From Collinsella sp. AK_207A (lineage in GTDB: Bacteria > Actinomycetota > Coriobacteriia > Coriobacteriales > Coriobacteriaceae): a DNA stretch of 64,000 nt. A program made the translations under genes and the position numbers. Below, in pieces: positions 27,269 through 36,272 of the stretch (position 1 is the stretch's first letter; each line of letters starts with the position of its first letter). The notes beneath the pieces are model-generated. The model made no database searches. It saw only the letters and a list, made by a program, of their open reading frames with translations, and was not told the origin of the DNA. The stretch is from contig NZ_CABWID010000014.1 of assembly GCF_902501965.1 (NCBI RefSeq), positions 124,001-188,000 on the forward strand. The letters run 5' to 3'.

Positions 27269-27338
27269 CAAACAATTGTTCGAAATCTGATTGACAGGAA
27301 CAACTGTTCGAAGATAATGATACACGAACACTCGTTCC
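27269..27338. promoter_or_regulatory. Divergent SOS control region with three LexA boxes
   Basis: CAAACAATTGTTCG (27269-27282), GGAACAACTGTTCG (27297-27310) and CGAACACTCGTTCC (27325-27338) all fit the Gram-positive LexA box CGAAC-N4-GTTCG with one or two changes. They are spaced 28 bp apart. A + strand promoter, TTGACA (27291-27296) with GATAAT (27313-27318), straddles the middle box, so LexA would shut off the LysM gene. The boxes also cover the likely lexA promoter. Confidence 0.9.
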
Positions 27339-27409
27339 GGCGCTAGAGAAATATGTCCGCGCCGCATCGTACGCTTTCACCGTCTAAACGTTTGGAGAGG
27401 AGTAAGAAC

Positions 27410-27850
27410 ATGAACGCTTCATATGCCATCGAGGGAAACCTCGCACTTGCCCTGCCTGCGGCTCAGCCTGCATCCGATCCCAAGCCGCATTTCGTCGTTG
27501 TTTCTGTAGGGAAGACCCAGCCTGCCTTCCTTCGGGTACACCAGGGCGGTTTCGTCCAGCATGCCCGGATCCGGCACGTTCTCATGTTCGGCATCGTGTT
27601 TGCCGTTCTCGCGGCAACCTGCGTCACGCTCGCCCTCCGCTTTGAATTTCATGCAGCTGCCATCGCGAACGCTACCTACGAACGTATCGAGGTGCACTCG
27701 GGTGATTCCCTCTGGGGTATTGCCGAGGATCACGGTATCGACGGGTTGACCACCGCCGATGTCGTTGAGGCCATACGGCAGCGGAACGACCTTTCTTCGG
27801 GTTCTCTGAATCCAGGGCAGATGCTCTCGGTTCCCGCCGTCGCGCGCTGA
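27410..27850 (+). CDS. SOS-controlled LysM membrane protein, YneA-like division inhibitor candidate
   Basis: A 146-residue protein with one membrane helix (about 56-76, HVLMFGIVFAVLAATCVTLAL) and an extracytoplasmic LysM domain (about 90-142: YERIEVHSGDSLWGIA ... LNPGQMLSVP). This is the architecture of YneA, the Gram-positive SOS inhibitor of cell division, although the cytosolic N-terminus here (about 55 residues) is longer. It is divergent from lexA behind strong LexA boxes and is followed by nrdR, exactly the context seen for yneA-type genes in actinobacteria and Firmicutes. The ATG has GGAGAGGAG upstream. Function is inferred, not shown. Confidence 0.8.
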   Translation: MNASYAIEGNLALALPAAQPASDPKPHFVVVSVGKTQPAFLRVHQGGFVQHARIRHVLMFGIVFAVLAATCVTLALRFEFHAAAIANATYERIEVHSGDSLWGIAEDHGIDGLTTADVVEAIRQRNDLSSGSLNPGQMLSVPAVAR

Positions 27851-27925
27851 GTTCCGCGGTTTTGCCGCTCTACTCACTCGCGTGGTATTCTTGCCACGTT
27901 GCGAGCGGCTAGATGAGGAGGATGC

Positions 27926-28369
27926 GTGTACTGCCCTCAATGTGGAAGGGAGAACACCCGTGTGGTCGACTCCCGTATGCAGGAATCTTCGAACGCTATC
28001 AAGCGTCGTCGCGAGTGCCGGGATTGCGGGTATCGGTTCACCACCTTCGAGCGCTGCGAAGATCCGATCGAGGTGCTGAAGAGCTCGGGTGCCACCCAGC
28101 CCTTTGACCGGGGAAAGCTTCTCGCCGGTTTGATGCGCGCAACGTCGAAGCGCGATATCGACGTCAAGAGCTTGAATGAGCTCATTGACGATATCGAGCG
28201 CGAGCTGCGCTCCCGCACCCGTACCACGGTCACGTCCCACGAGATCGGCGACATGGTGCTCAAACGACTCGAGTCCCTCGACAAGGTCGCCTACATCCGC
28301 TTCGCATCCGTGTACCGTGACTTCAAAGATATCGATGAGTTCGTGAACGAGCTCGATAAGCTGAGGTGA
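27926..28369 (+). CDS. nrdR: Transcriptional repressor NrdR
   Basis: This 147-residue regulator represses ribonucleotide reductase genes when dATP is high. The N-terminal zinc ribbon has CPQCGRENTRVVDSR and CRDCGYRFTTFE. The ATP-cone domain covers about 48-138 (RGKLLAGLMRATSKRDID, AYIRFASVYRDFKDIDEF). The start is GTG with GAGGAGG upstream. dut follows 6 bp later, so two dNTP-control functions are co-transcribed next to the SOS locus. Confidence 0.96.
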   Translation: MYCPQCGRENTRVVDSRMQESSNAIKRRRECRDCGYRFTTFERCEDPIEVLKSSGATQPFDRGKLLAGLMRATSKRDIDVKSLNELIDDIERELRSRTRTTVTSHEIGDMVLKRLESLDKVAYIRFASVYRDFKDIDEFVNELDKLR

Positions 28370-28375
28370 TCCATC

Positions 28376-28819
28376 GTGTCCCAGGTGAACGTCAACATCA
28401 AGCGCCTCGATCCCGAGGTTGAGCTTCCGCGCTACGCCTACGAGGGCGATGCCGGGCTCGATATCCGCGCGAACGAGTCGGTGGATATTCCGCCCCACGA
28501 GCGCGCGCTCATCTCAACCGGGCTGGCAATAGCTCTACCCGATGGCTATGCCGGCTTCATGCAGCCCCGCAGCGGCATGGCGCTCAAGCGCGGCCTCTCC
28601 ATCGCCAACACCCCCGGTCTGATCGATGCGCACTATCGCGGCGAGCTCAAGGTCATCGCGGTCAACCTCGATCCACGCGAGACCGTCCATATCGAGCGCG
28701 GCGAGCGGATCGCACAGCTCGTGATCCAGGAAGTGCCCCTGGTGAAGCTCATCGAGGTCGACGAGCTCGATGAGACGGACCGTGGCGAGGGCGGCTTTGG
28801 CTCCTCGGGTACGCGATAG
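28376..28819 (+). CDS. dut: dUTP pyrophosphatase
   Basis: This homotrimeric enzyme cleaves dUTP to dUMP and pyrophosphate, keeping uracil out of DNA. The product is 147 residues. The five conserved motifs are visible: AGLDIRAN, PRSGMALKRG, NTPGLIDAHYRGE, GERIAQLV and RGEGGFGSSGT. The start is GTG, 6 bp after nrdR. The next gene is convergent. Confidence 0.96.
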   Translation: MSQVNVNIKRLDPEVELPRYAYEGDAGLDIRANESVDIPPHERALISTGLAIALPDGYAGFMQPRSGMALKRGLSIANTPGLIDAHYRGELKVIAVNLDPRETVHIERGERIAQLVIQEVPLVKLIEVDELDETDRGEGGFGSSGTR

Positions 28820-28942
28820 GAGCCGAACTCACTTGTAGGGCCGTTCACCCCATCTGTTCGATGCGATGGGCGGCACGTGTTCGGAAGCGTGCGGATTCAT
28901 CGGTCGCGCATGGAGCCGTCTCCCTCATGAGGCCGCATCCGC

Positions 28943-30190
28943 CTACCGAATATGCGCAGGCTTTCCGCCCCAATAGAATTCGGCGAAGTGGCGCTCGCGC
29001 TCGCGCGGCACCCCCACGAGCTTCATCGTCGCCTCCACGATGTCCTCTGAGGCGCGGGGGCGGCGCAGTCCGTCGGCGTTCACGAGCAGCGCGTGGAGCG
29101 CTTCGGGGTTGCCGTGCAGGTGATCGAGCGTCGAGACGAGCTCGCGCGCCGTGGTGGCGTGCATGCTCGCGCCGAACGAGGTCAGCATGGTGGTGTTGGC
29201 CTTCTCCTGTCCGTATGATTTGCCCAGGAGCACCATCGGCAGGCGGGCGCAGAGGCATTCCGTCACCGTGAGACCTCCCGACTTCAGGATCGCCAGGTCG
29301 GAGGCGTGCATGAGCGCCGCCATGTCGTTCACGTAGTCGAAGACCGATACGTTGCCGAGCTTCATGCCGGCGAAGAGAGCCTTGAGGTTGTCGGAGTACT
29401 CGGTGTCGCGCCCCGGCAGGAACACGAAGTGCATGTCGTCGAAACGCCTGAGGAAGGGGATGGCCTGCTCGATTTCGGCTCGAAAGCGCACGTAGGGTTG
29501 GGGAAGGCTCGCGCCGGCGAAGATGAGCACGATGCGTTTGTCGGCGGGGAGGTTGAACTCCCGGCGCGCTTCTTGACGGTCCGCGGCCAGTTCGAATCCG
29601 TGTCGCACGGGGATGCCGGTGATGGCGATATGGTCCTCGGGCACCTTGCGCGGGCGGAGCGTCTCGGCCATGAACTCGGTGCCCACGCAGAAGAGGTCGC
29701 ATTCGAGGTGCGGCCACCAGCCCTCGATCTCGTAGTCCGTGGGCACGCAGACGATGGGGTACTCGATGCCTGTGATCATGCGGGCGCCCACGGCTACGTT
29801 GGCTGCGGTGATGTGTGTGCAGATGATCGCGAGAGGGCGCTTCTCGGCCACATAGCGGTTGAAGGAGGGGAACATCACCTTGGACCAACCGGTACCGCCG
29901 CCCCAGAGCAGGCGTCCGGTGAGCACGTAGCGCCATGTCCAGTCGTAGATGGGGCGCGTGGCGCCGGTGAAGGACGCCGCGGTCTTGTTGCCGTCGATGC
30001 GCACCCGGCCGAAGTCGAGGATGTCGAGGACCTCGACATCCGCATCTTCGGGGACGCCGGCCTGCCCGCGCATGCGCTCGACCGCGCTCGCGATGGCCAT
30101 CGCGGCAGCGCGGTGGCCGGAGCCCACGGACGCGTGCATGACGGTGATGAGGGGTGCCGGACGCGAGGAATCGCTGCGGCTTGTTGCCAT
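28943..30190 (-). CDS. MGDG synthase/UgtP-like UDP-sugar:diacylglycerol glycosyltransferase
   Basis: This 415-residue peripheral membrane enzyme has the MGDG-synthase architecture: an N-terminal domain starting ITVMHASVGSGHRAAAMAI and a GT-B C-terminal domain with LIFAGASLPQPY, VFDYVNDMAALMHASDLAI and KSGGLTVTECL at the nucleotide-sugar site. Family members add glucose or galactose to diacylglycerol, giving glycolipids and lipoteichoic-acid anchors. It is convergent to dut and divergent from trxB. The start at 30190 has GGGAGC upstream. The donor sugar cannot be told. Confidence 0.85.
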   Translation of the reverse strand: MATSRSDSSRPAPLITVMHASVGSGHRAAAMAIASAVERMRGQAGVPEDADVEVLDILDFGRVRIDGNKTAASFTGATRPIYDWTWRYVLTGRLLWGGGTGWSKVMFPSFNRYVAEKRPLAIICTHITAANVAVGARMITGIEYPIVCVPTDYEIEGWWPHLECDLFCVGTEFMAETLRPRKVPEDHIAITGIPVRHGFELAADRQEARREFNLPADKRIVLIFAGASLPQPYVRFRAEIEQAIPFLRRFDDMHFVFLPGRDTEYSDNLKALFAGMKLGNVSVFDYVNDMAALMHASDLAILKSGGLTVTECLCARLPMVLLGKSYGQEKANTTMLTSFGASMHATTARELVSTLDHLHGNPEALHALLVNADGLRRPRASEDIVEATMKLVGVPRERERHFAEFYWGGKPAHIR

Positions 30191-30302
30191 CGGTAGCTCC
30201 CTGGCGAATCGACGGACGAATCAAGTATAGGATTATAGTACTCAACGGTTGGATGGTTGGGTACCAAGGGTGTGATTGAATCTATCGAGAAGGAGATGAA
30301 CC
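30191..30302. promoter_or_regulatory. Divergent promoter region, glycosyltransferase/trxB
   Basis: This 112-bp region contains an AT-rich block (TATAGGATTATAGTA, about 30225-30240) that can supply -10 elements in both directions. A strong AAGGAG lies just before the trxB ATG. No known operator is recognised. Confidence 0.45.
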
Positions 30303-31241
30303 ATGGAACAAGGAAACGAGTGCGAGCTGCTCATCGTCGGCGGAGGCCCGGCCGGATACGCCGCCGCTCTCTACGGTGCGCGCGCGAGTCTCGACACGGT
30401 CGTGCTCGAGCAGGGCATGCCCGGAGGTCAGATCGCCACGTCGGACGAGATCGATAACTATCCCGGCATCCCGCATATCGGCGGGGCCGAGATCGGCCAG
30501 CGCATGCAGGAGCATGCCGAGGAGGCCGGCGCGCGGACGGTCTACGGCATGGCCACGGCCATCAGTCCCGCGGAGATTGGGTTCTCCGTGCAGCTCGGGG
30601 ACCGAAGCATCACCGCTGGCGCCGTCGTTGCCGCCATGGGTGCCACGCCCCGCCCGGGAGGTTTCGAGGGCGAGGACGCCTTCCGGGGCCGCGGCGTCTC
30701 CTACTGCGCCACCTGCGACGGCATGTTCTATCGCGGCAAGCGCGTCTTCGTGATCGGCGGCGGCAACACCGCCGTGGAGGAGGCGCTCTACCTCTCGCGC
30801 ATCGCAGATCGCGTGACCATGGTCGTCCGTCGCGATGAGTTCCGCGCCTCACGGGGCGCCGTCCAGCGCCTGGGGGAGCGGGGTAACATCGATGTGAGAC
30901 TCCTCACGAGCATCGTCCGCATCGAGGGGCAGACCTTCATCGAGCGCATCGCCTTTCGCGACAACCGTACGGGGGAGGTTTCCGTTGAGGCCTTCGACCC
31001 CGGCTCGGTGGGCATCTTCGTCGCGACCGGCCAGGTCCCCCAGACGGAGCTGGTGAGCGGGCTCGTGGACCTCGCTCCGGACGGCGGCATCGTCACCGAT
31101 GATGCCATGGCCACGCGCACCCCCGGCCTCTTCGCCGCGGGCGATATCCGCTCCAAGGGGCTTCGCCAGGTGGTGACCGCCGCCGCGGACGGCGCCATCG
31201 CCGCCACTTCCGCGTACCGCTATCTCGAGGGTCGTCTTTAA
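30303..31241 (+). CDS. trxB: Thioredoxin reductase
   Basis: This NADPH-dependent flavoprotein reduces thioredoxin. The product is 312 residues. FAD binding is shown by GGGPAGYAAALYGARA, the redox-active pair is C135-C138 in CATCDGMFY, NADPH binding by GGGNTAVEEALYL, and the C-terminal FAD motif by TPGLFAAGDIRSKG. This is the standard low-molecular-weight type. No thioredoxin gene is adjacent. A single gene is likely, transcribed away from the glycosyltransferase. Confidence 0.95.
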   Translation: MEQGNECELLIVGGGPAGYAAALYGARASLDTVVLEQGMPGGQIATSDEIDNYPGIPHIGGAEIGQRMQEHAEEAGARTVYGMATAISPAEIGFSVQLGDRSITAGAVVAAMGATPRPGGFEGEDAFRGRGVSYCATCDGMFYRGKRVFVIGGGNTAVEEALYLSRIADRVTMVVRRDEFRASRGAVQRLGERGNIDVRLLTSIVRIEGQTFIERIAFRDNRTGEVSVEAFDPGSVGIFVATGQVPQTELVSGLVDLAPDGGIVTDDAMATRTPGLFAAGDIRSKGLRQVVTAAADGAIAATSAYRYLEGRL

Positions 31242-31308
31242 CTGGCCGTCCAGGCCGGCAATCCGAGAACCGCCCTCTCTGAGTCCCTCTTCTGCAAATT
31301 CACTGGAA

Positions 31309-31349
31309 TGGCCCCTCGCGTCGTCGTGAACGGCGCGGGGGCTTATACT
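31309..31349 (+). promoter_or_regulatory. Hairpin and -10 element upstream of alaS
   Basis: GCCCCTCGCG and CGCGGGGGC can pair around CGTCGTGAA (about 31310-31341), followed by TTATACT, which resembles a -10 box at 31343-31349. This may be a trxB terminator next to an alaS promoter. No T-box features such as the GGGTGGNACCGCG antiterminator are present. Confidence 0.4.
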
Positions 31350-31390
31350 GTTCGGGTTCAAAATCACGATTCGCATCCAGGGAGAAGCGC

Positions 31391-34051
31391 ATGCCTGCTG
31401 ACTTTCCTTCCATGACCACCGCCGAGATCCGCTCGGCCTACCTCAAGTTCTTCGAGGACCGCGGCTGCAAGCTGTACCCCAGCTCCAGCCTCGTGCCCGA
31501 CGATCCCTCGCTGCTCCTCGCCAACGCCGGCATGAACCAGTTCAAGGAGTACTATCAGGGTAAGAAGACCATGAAGGAGATCGGCGCGTGCTCCTGCCAG
31601 AAGTGCGTGCGCACGAACGACATCGACGTCATCGGTTCCGATGGCCGCCACCTCTCCTTCTTCGAGATGCTCGGTAACTTCTCCTTCGGCGGCGTCTCCA
31701 AGGAGCAGGCGTGCTCCTGGGCCTTCGAGCTCATCACCAAGGTCTTCAAGCTGCCGGTGGAGCGCCTCTACTTCACCGTCTTCACGGAGGATGACGAGAC
31801 GCACGACATCTGGCGCTCCCTCGGCGTGGAGGAGGACCACATCTCACGCCTGGGCGAGGACGACAACTTCTGGGCCGCCGGCCCCACCGGCCCCTGCGGC
31901 CCCTGCTCCGAGATCTACTTCGACCAGGGCGAGGAGTTCGGCTGCGGGAGTCCCGATTGCGCTCCCGGCTGCGACTGCGACCGCTTCCTCGAGTTCTGGA
32001 ACCTCGTGTTCACCCAGTACGACCGCCAGGAGGACGGCTCCATGCCCGAGCTGCCCCACCGCAACCTCGATACGGGCATGGGCCTGGAGCGCATGGCGGC
32101 CATCATGCAGCACGCGAGCTCCAACTACGACGGCGACCTCATGCAGGGCCTCATCGCCCTCGGCGTGAAGATCTCCGGCAAGGCCTACGACCGCACGAGC
32201 TACACCGGCGCCTCGCGCAGCCTGCGCATCATCGCCGACGCCGCCCGTGCGGTGGACTTCCTCATCGCCGACGGCGTCCTGCCCGGCAACGAGGGCCGCG
32301 GCTACGTGCTGCGCCGCCTGCTTCGCCGCGCGGTGTTCCACGGCCGCCTGCTCGGCATCGAGGGCGCGTTCCTCGGCCAGTTCATCGACGAGGTCAACGA
32401 GCTCATGGGCGACGCCTACCCCGAGCTCCGCGCGAACAGCGCGCTCGTGCACGGCATCGTGAACGCCGAGGAGGAGCGCTTCTCCGCCACCCTCGAGCAG
32501 GGTCGCGCCACGCTCGACGAGGCCCTCGCCGCGCTCGCCGAGGGCGCCGTGCTCGACGGCGGCACCGCCTTCAAGCTGCACGACACCTTCGGCTTCCCGA
32601 TCGACCTCACGGTCGAGATCGCCGGTGCCGCCGGCCACGAGGTCGACATGGACGGCTTCAACGAAGCCATGGCCGAGCAGAAGGCCCGTGCCCGCGCCGC
32701 CGCCGAGGGCGACGCCTGGGGCTCGTTCAACGACGTGTGGACCGAGCTCTCCGACAAGCTGCCCGCAACCGTCTTCGACGGCTACGACAACGATTCGCTC
32801 GATGGCGCAAAGGTCCTCGCCATCGTGCGCGAGGGTGTTTCCGTCGAGCGCGCCGCGGAGGGCGAGGAGGTCGAGGTCGTGCTTGACCGCACGCCGTTCT
32901 ACGCCGAGATGGGCGGCCAGGTGGGCGACACCGGCGAGCTCGTCTCCGCCGGAGCCCGCCTCGCGGTGACCGACACCAAGGGCCATAACGGCCTCTACGC
33001 GCACGTGGCCCGCGTCGACTCCGGCGAGCTCTCCGTCGGCGACGAGGTGAGCGCCTCGATCGACGCCCATCGTCGCGAGCTCATCCGTCGCAACCACACG
33101 GCGACCCACCTGCTCGACGCCGCGCTGAAGCACGTGCTCGGTGAGCATGTGAACCAGGCTGGCTCGCTCCTCGACGACGAGCGCCTGCGCTTCGACTTCA
33201 CGCACTTCGAGGCCTGCACCTCCGAGCAGCTCGAGACCATCGAGCGCCTTGTGAACGACGAGATCTTCGCCGCGAAGCCCGTCGTCACGAGCGTGATGGG
33301 TATCGAGGAGGCCAAGGCCTCCGGCGCCACCGCGCTCTTCGGCGAGAAGTACGGCGACGTGGTGCGCGTGGTCTCCGCCGGTACCGAGGACCAGCCGTTC
33401 TCCCGTGAGCTCTGCGGCGGCACGCACGCCCGCAACACCGCCGAGCTCGGCCTGTTCAAGATCGTCTCCGAGTCCTCCACGGGCTCCAACGTACGCCGCA
33501 TCGAGGCAGTGACGAGCCTGGGCGCCGTGCGCTTCCTCGAGGAGAAGGGGCGCGTGCTCGCCGAGGCGGCCGCGACCCTCAAGTGCCGCGACGAGGAGCT
33601 CCCCGCGCGCATCGAGGGCCTCAAGGGCGAGGTCCGTGAGCTCAACCAGAAGCTCAAGGCCGCGCTCGTGGGCGGAAGCTCCGACAAGATCCAGTCCGCC
33701 GTCTCCGATGCCATCGACCTCGGTGCCTACCGCGCGGTCATCGCTCGCATGGACGGCCTTGCTGGCGGCGAGCTGCGCGACGCGTGGGACGCCATCCGCA
33801 ACAAGCTGCAGGGCGCCGACGCCGCCTGCGTGCTCGCTTCCGCCACGCCTGATGGCAAGGTGGCGCTCGTCGCCGCCGCGACCGACGGCGCCGTGAAGGC
33901 CGGTTTCAAGGCGGGCGACGTGATTCGCCAGGTTGCTGCGTACGTGGGCGGTCGCGGTGGCGGCAAGCCCGCCATGGCCCAGGCCGGCGGCAAGGACGCT
34001 GCCGGTATCGACCGTGCGCTCGACGCGGCCCGCGAGCTGCTGCGGGCCTAG
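31391..34051 (+). CDS. alaS: Alanyl-tRNA synthetase
   Basis: A class II synthetase of 886 residues that charges tRNA-Ala. The catalytic core includes LANAGMNQFKEYYQGKK and DGRHLSFFEMLGNFSFGG. The editing domain has HTATHLLDAALKHVLG and CGGTHARNTAELGLFKI, giving the zinc-binding His and Cys residues. A C-terminal DHHA1-type domain (GGRGGGKPAMAQAGG) completes the usual length. ruvX follows 23 bp later, the conserved alaS-ruvX-mltG order. Confidence 0.98.
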   Translation: MPADFPSMTTAEIRSAYLKFFEDRGCKLYPSSSLVPDDPSLLLANAGMNQFKEYYQGKKTMKEIGACSCQKCVRTNDIDVIGSDGRHLSFFEMLGNFSFGGVSKEQACSWAFELITKVFKLPVERLYFTVFTEDDETHDIWRSLGVEEDHISRLGEDDNFWAAGPTGPCGPCSEIYFDQGEEFGCGSPDCAPGCDCDRFLEFWNLVFTQYDRQEDGSMPELPHRNLDTGMGLERMAAIMQHASSNYDGDLMQGLIALGVKISGKAYDRTSYTGASRSLRIIADAARAVDFLIADGVLPGNEGRGYVLRRLLRRAVFHGRLLGIEGAFLGQFIDEVNELMGDAYPELRANSALVHGIVNAEEERFSATLEQGRATLDEALAALAEGAVLDGGTAFKLHDTFGFPIDLTVEIAGAAGHEVDMDGFNEAMAEQKARARAAAEGDAWGSFNDVWTELSDKLPATVFDGYDNDSLDGAKVLAIVREGVSVERAAEGEEVEVVLDRTPFYAEMGGQVGDTGELVSAGARLAVTDTKGHNGLYAHVARVDSGELSVGDEVSASIDAHRRELIRRNHTATHLLDAALKHVLGEHVNQAGSLLDDERLRFDFTHFEACTSEQLETIERLVNDEIFAAKPVVTSVMGIEEAKASGATALFGEKYGDVVRVVSAGTEDQPFSRELCGGTHARNTAELGLFKIVSESSTGSNVRRIEAVTSLGAVRFLEEKGRVLAEAAATLKCRDEELPARIEGLKGEVRELNQKLKAALVGGSSDKIQSAVSDAIDLGAYRAVIARMDGLAGGELRDAWDAIRNKLQGADAACVLASATPDGKVALVAAATDGAVKAGFKAGDVIRQVAAYVGGRGGGKPAMAQAGGKDAAGIDRALDAARELLRA

Positions 34052-34074
34052 CCGGCTCGGCCCGCTCCCAGGAC

Positions 34075-34560
34075 ATGGTCGCGCTCGCGCTCGACATAGG
34101 GGAGGTCCGCATCGGAATCGCGGCCTCCGATCGCTCCGGCCGCGTCGCGGCGCCGGTGAAGGTGTTGCCTGCGGCCGAGGTTGAGGCTGTGTCCCGTAGC
34201 TTCCGGACCATCCTCGAGGACTATGAACCCGATATCCTCGTCTGCGGGCTTCCGCGCACGCTCGCCGGCGAGGAGGGGCCCCAGGCCGCTCGCGTGCGCG
34301 ACGTCGCCCGGCGGGTGGCGGAGCAGACGGGGATTCCCATCGCGTTCACCGACGAGCGCCTGTCCTCAGCCGAAGCCAAGCGTATCCTGCGTGCCGAGGG
34401 TTTGTCCGAGCGCAAGATGCGCGGTAAAGTCGATATGATCGCCGCGTCGCTCTTCCTGCAATCGTGGCTCGACGCTCGAGCGGAGCGGAGCGGAACGGCT
34501 GACGGCCGTCCCTGTCCCTCCCTTCACGAAAGGACCGACCGTGGCGAACGGATACCGTAA
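34075..34560 (+). CDS. ruvX: YqgF/RuvX RNase H-fold nuclease
   Basis: This small RNase H-like protein is linked to pre-16S rRNA 5' processing and proposed as a Holliday-junction resolvase. The product is 161 residues. The motif ALDIGEVRIGIAASD begins the fold, with ILVCGLPRTLAGEEGPQA and FTDERLSSAEAKR supplying further conserved acidic residues, and KVDMIAASLFLQSWL at the end. The C-terminal 20 residues are encoded in the overlap with mltG and probably have no function. Confidence 0.93.
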   Translation: MVALALDIGEVRIGIAASDRSGRVAAPVKVLPAAEVEAVSRSFRTILEDYEPDILVCGLPRTLAGEEGPQAARVRDVARRVAEQTGIPIAFTDERLSSAEAKRILRAEGLSERKMRGKVDMIAASLFLQSWLDARAERSGTADGRPCPSLHERTDRGERIP

Positions 34561-35773
34561 AGATGAAGGCCGGGTAGCCGGTCGAAGTAGTCGCCCCGCG
34601 GGCGCCCGGCGCGCTGCCGGCGCGCGCTCGCGTATCGGCTCACACAGCGCCGTGCCTATGAAACGTGCCCGTCGCACGCCTACCGGTGCCCCGGTGGCGC
34701 GAAGGAACGCCACGCGCAGAAGGCCCACGCGCCCCGCCGCCCCCGCCGCCATCATCATCAGCTCCGTGCTCGTCCTCGTTCTGGCGGGTATCGCCATCTT
34801 CGTGGTGCCGCCGATCCATCGCGCGGTCTTTGGCTCCGGCGTCGCCTCCGGCCAGGAGGTGAGGGTGACCATCCCCGACGGTTCCGGCGGAGACACCATC
34901 GCCGGCATCCTCGTCGGCGCTCACGTGATCGAGGACCCCAAGGATTACTACGCTGCCGTCACCGCGCTCGGGGCGGAGCAGTCCATCAAATCCGGTTCGT
35001 ACCAGTTCACGACCGGCCAGGATGCCGAGTCGGTGGTGCGTCAGCTCATGGAGGGGCCGAACGTCAGCGGCCTCAAGGTCACCGTTCCCGAGGGGCTCAC
35101 CGTCTCCGAGACTGCCGCGAAGGTCCAAGATGCCCTGGGCGTGTCCGCGGACGATTTCATCGCCCAGGCCAAGGCCTCCACGTACGCCGCCGATTATCCC
35201 TTCCTCGACGGTGTGGCGCATGACGGCTACGACACGCTCGAGGGCTTCCTCTGCCCCAAGACCTACACCTTCGAGAAAACGCCCACGGTCGATACCGTCA
35301 TCCGCGCCATGCTCGACCAGTACGCCAAGGAGTACGCCGCCCTCGACTTCTCGGGTGCGGAGAGCCTGATCAAGAGCCGCTACGGTCTGGACATGAGCGA
35401 CTACCAGATCCTCATCATGGCCTCGATCGTGGAGCGCGAGGGGCTTACCGACGAGCAGCGCTTGAACGTCGCCTCGACCTTCTACAACCGTATGCGCGAC
35501 GGCATGGCGCTCCAGAGCGACGCCACCCTCATGTACGAGACCGGCGGCGAGGTCACGGCATCCGACATCCAGACCATCGAGAGCCCCTACAACACGTACA
35601 AGAACTCCGGGCTCACGCCCACGCCCGTGTGCTCGCCTTCCAAGAACTCCCTCAAGGCGGCGCTCGCACCCGCCGACACCAACTACCTGTACTTCTACAT
35701 CACCTCGGATAAGGCCGTCTTCTCCGAGACCTACGACGGCCACCTGGCCGCCATCGGGGAGAACAGCCAATGA
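34541..35773 (+). CDS. mltG: Endolytic peptidoglycan transglycosylase MltG
   Basis: MltG cuts nascent glycan strands and so ends their polymerisation. The product is 410 residues: a basic Arg/Ala-rich cytosolic tail of about 65 residues, one membrane helix (AIIISSVLVLVLAGIAIFVV) and the YceG domain with the catalytic Glu in ASIVEREGLTDEQRLNVASTFYNRM and a YNTYKNSGLTPTPVCSPS segment. The start is GTG with GAAAGGA upstream, overlapping ruvX by 20 bp. It overlaps the YqeG gene by 4 bp. Confidence 0.94.
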   Translation: MANGYRKDEGRVAGRSSRPAGARRAAGARSRIGSHSAVPMKRARRTPTGAPVARRNATRRRPTRPAAPAAIIISSVLVLVLAGIAIFVVPPIHRAVFGSGVASGQEVRVTIPDGSGGDTIAGILVGAHVIEDPKDYYAAVTALGAEQSIKSGSYQFTTGQDAESVVRQLMEGPNVSGLKVTVPEGLTVSETAAKVQDALGVSADDFIAQAKASTYAADYPFLDGVAHDGYDTLEGFLCPKTYTFEKTPTVDTVIRAMLDQYAKEYAALDFSGAESLIKSRYGLDMSDYQILIMASIVEREGLTDEQRLNVASTFYNRMRDGMALQSDATLMYETGGEVTASDIQTIESPYNTYKNSGLTPTPVCSPSKNSLKAALAPADTNYLYFYITSDKAVFSETYDGHLAAIGENSQ

Positions 35774-36267
35774 GCCTTCTGAGTCCTACCCGCTACGTCG
35801 CCCGCGTCGAGCTGATCGACCTCGACGCGCTCTTCGCCTCCGGTAAGCGTGCCATCCTCCTCGATCGCGATAACACGCTCGTGCCGCGCGACCGCACTAC
35901 CGCACCCGATACCGTCGCCGCATGGCTCGACCACGCCCGCGAACTCGGCTTCGAGCTCATCATGGTCTCCAACAACATGCACCGCGACGAGGTGGCGTGC
36001 TCCGCGGGCGAGCTCGGCATGGACTACATCTGCGGTGCCATGAAGCCGGCGCCCTTCGCCATCCGCTCCGGCATGCGGCGCCTGGGTGCCGAACCCGCTG
36101 AGTCCGTGCTCATCGGCGACCAGCTCTACACCGATGTCTGGGGCGGCAACCTGGCGGGCATCGATACCATACTCGTGCGCCCGCAGACCACTGTGGACCT
36201 GTGGTACACGCAGATCTTCCGTATCTTCGAGCGCCGCGCGCTCAGGAACCTGCCGTGCGAGGAGTGA
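35770..36267 (+). CDS. YqeG-family HAD-IIIA phosphatase
   Basis: This 165-residue cytosolic protein has the HAD motif LLDRDNTLVPRD near residue 35 and a C-terminal IGDQLYTDVWGGNLAGIDTILV loop. The family acts on phosphorylated small molecules, but the substrate here is unknown. The ATG overlaps the mltG stop (ATGA). A shikimate kinase gene overlaps or abuts its end. Confidence 0.88.
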   Translation: MSLLSPTRYVARVELIDLDALFASGKRAILLDRDNTLVPRDRTTAPDTVAAWLDHARELGFELIMVSNNMHRDEVACSAGELGMDYICGAMKPAPFAIRSGMRRLGAEPAESVLIGDQLYTDVWGGNLAGIDTILVRPQTTVDLWYTQIFRIFERRALRNLPCEE

Positions 36268-36272
36268 GCGCG

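Noticed and set aside
28845-30245. 466-codon - strand frame overlapping the glycosyltransferase
   Set aside because: Same strand but a different frame. The 415-residue frame carries all the family motifs, while this one reads Arg/His/Pro-rich low complexity.
31242-31390. T-box riboswitch upstream of alaS
   Set aside because: No specifier loop or GGGTGGNACCGCG antiterminator motif is present, only one GC-rich hairpin.
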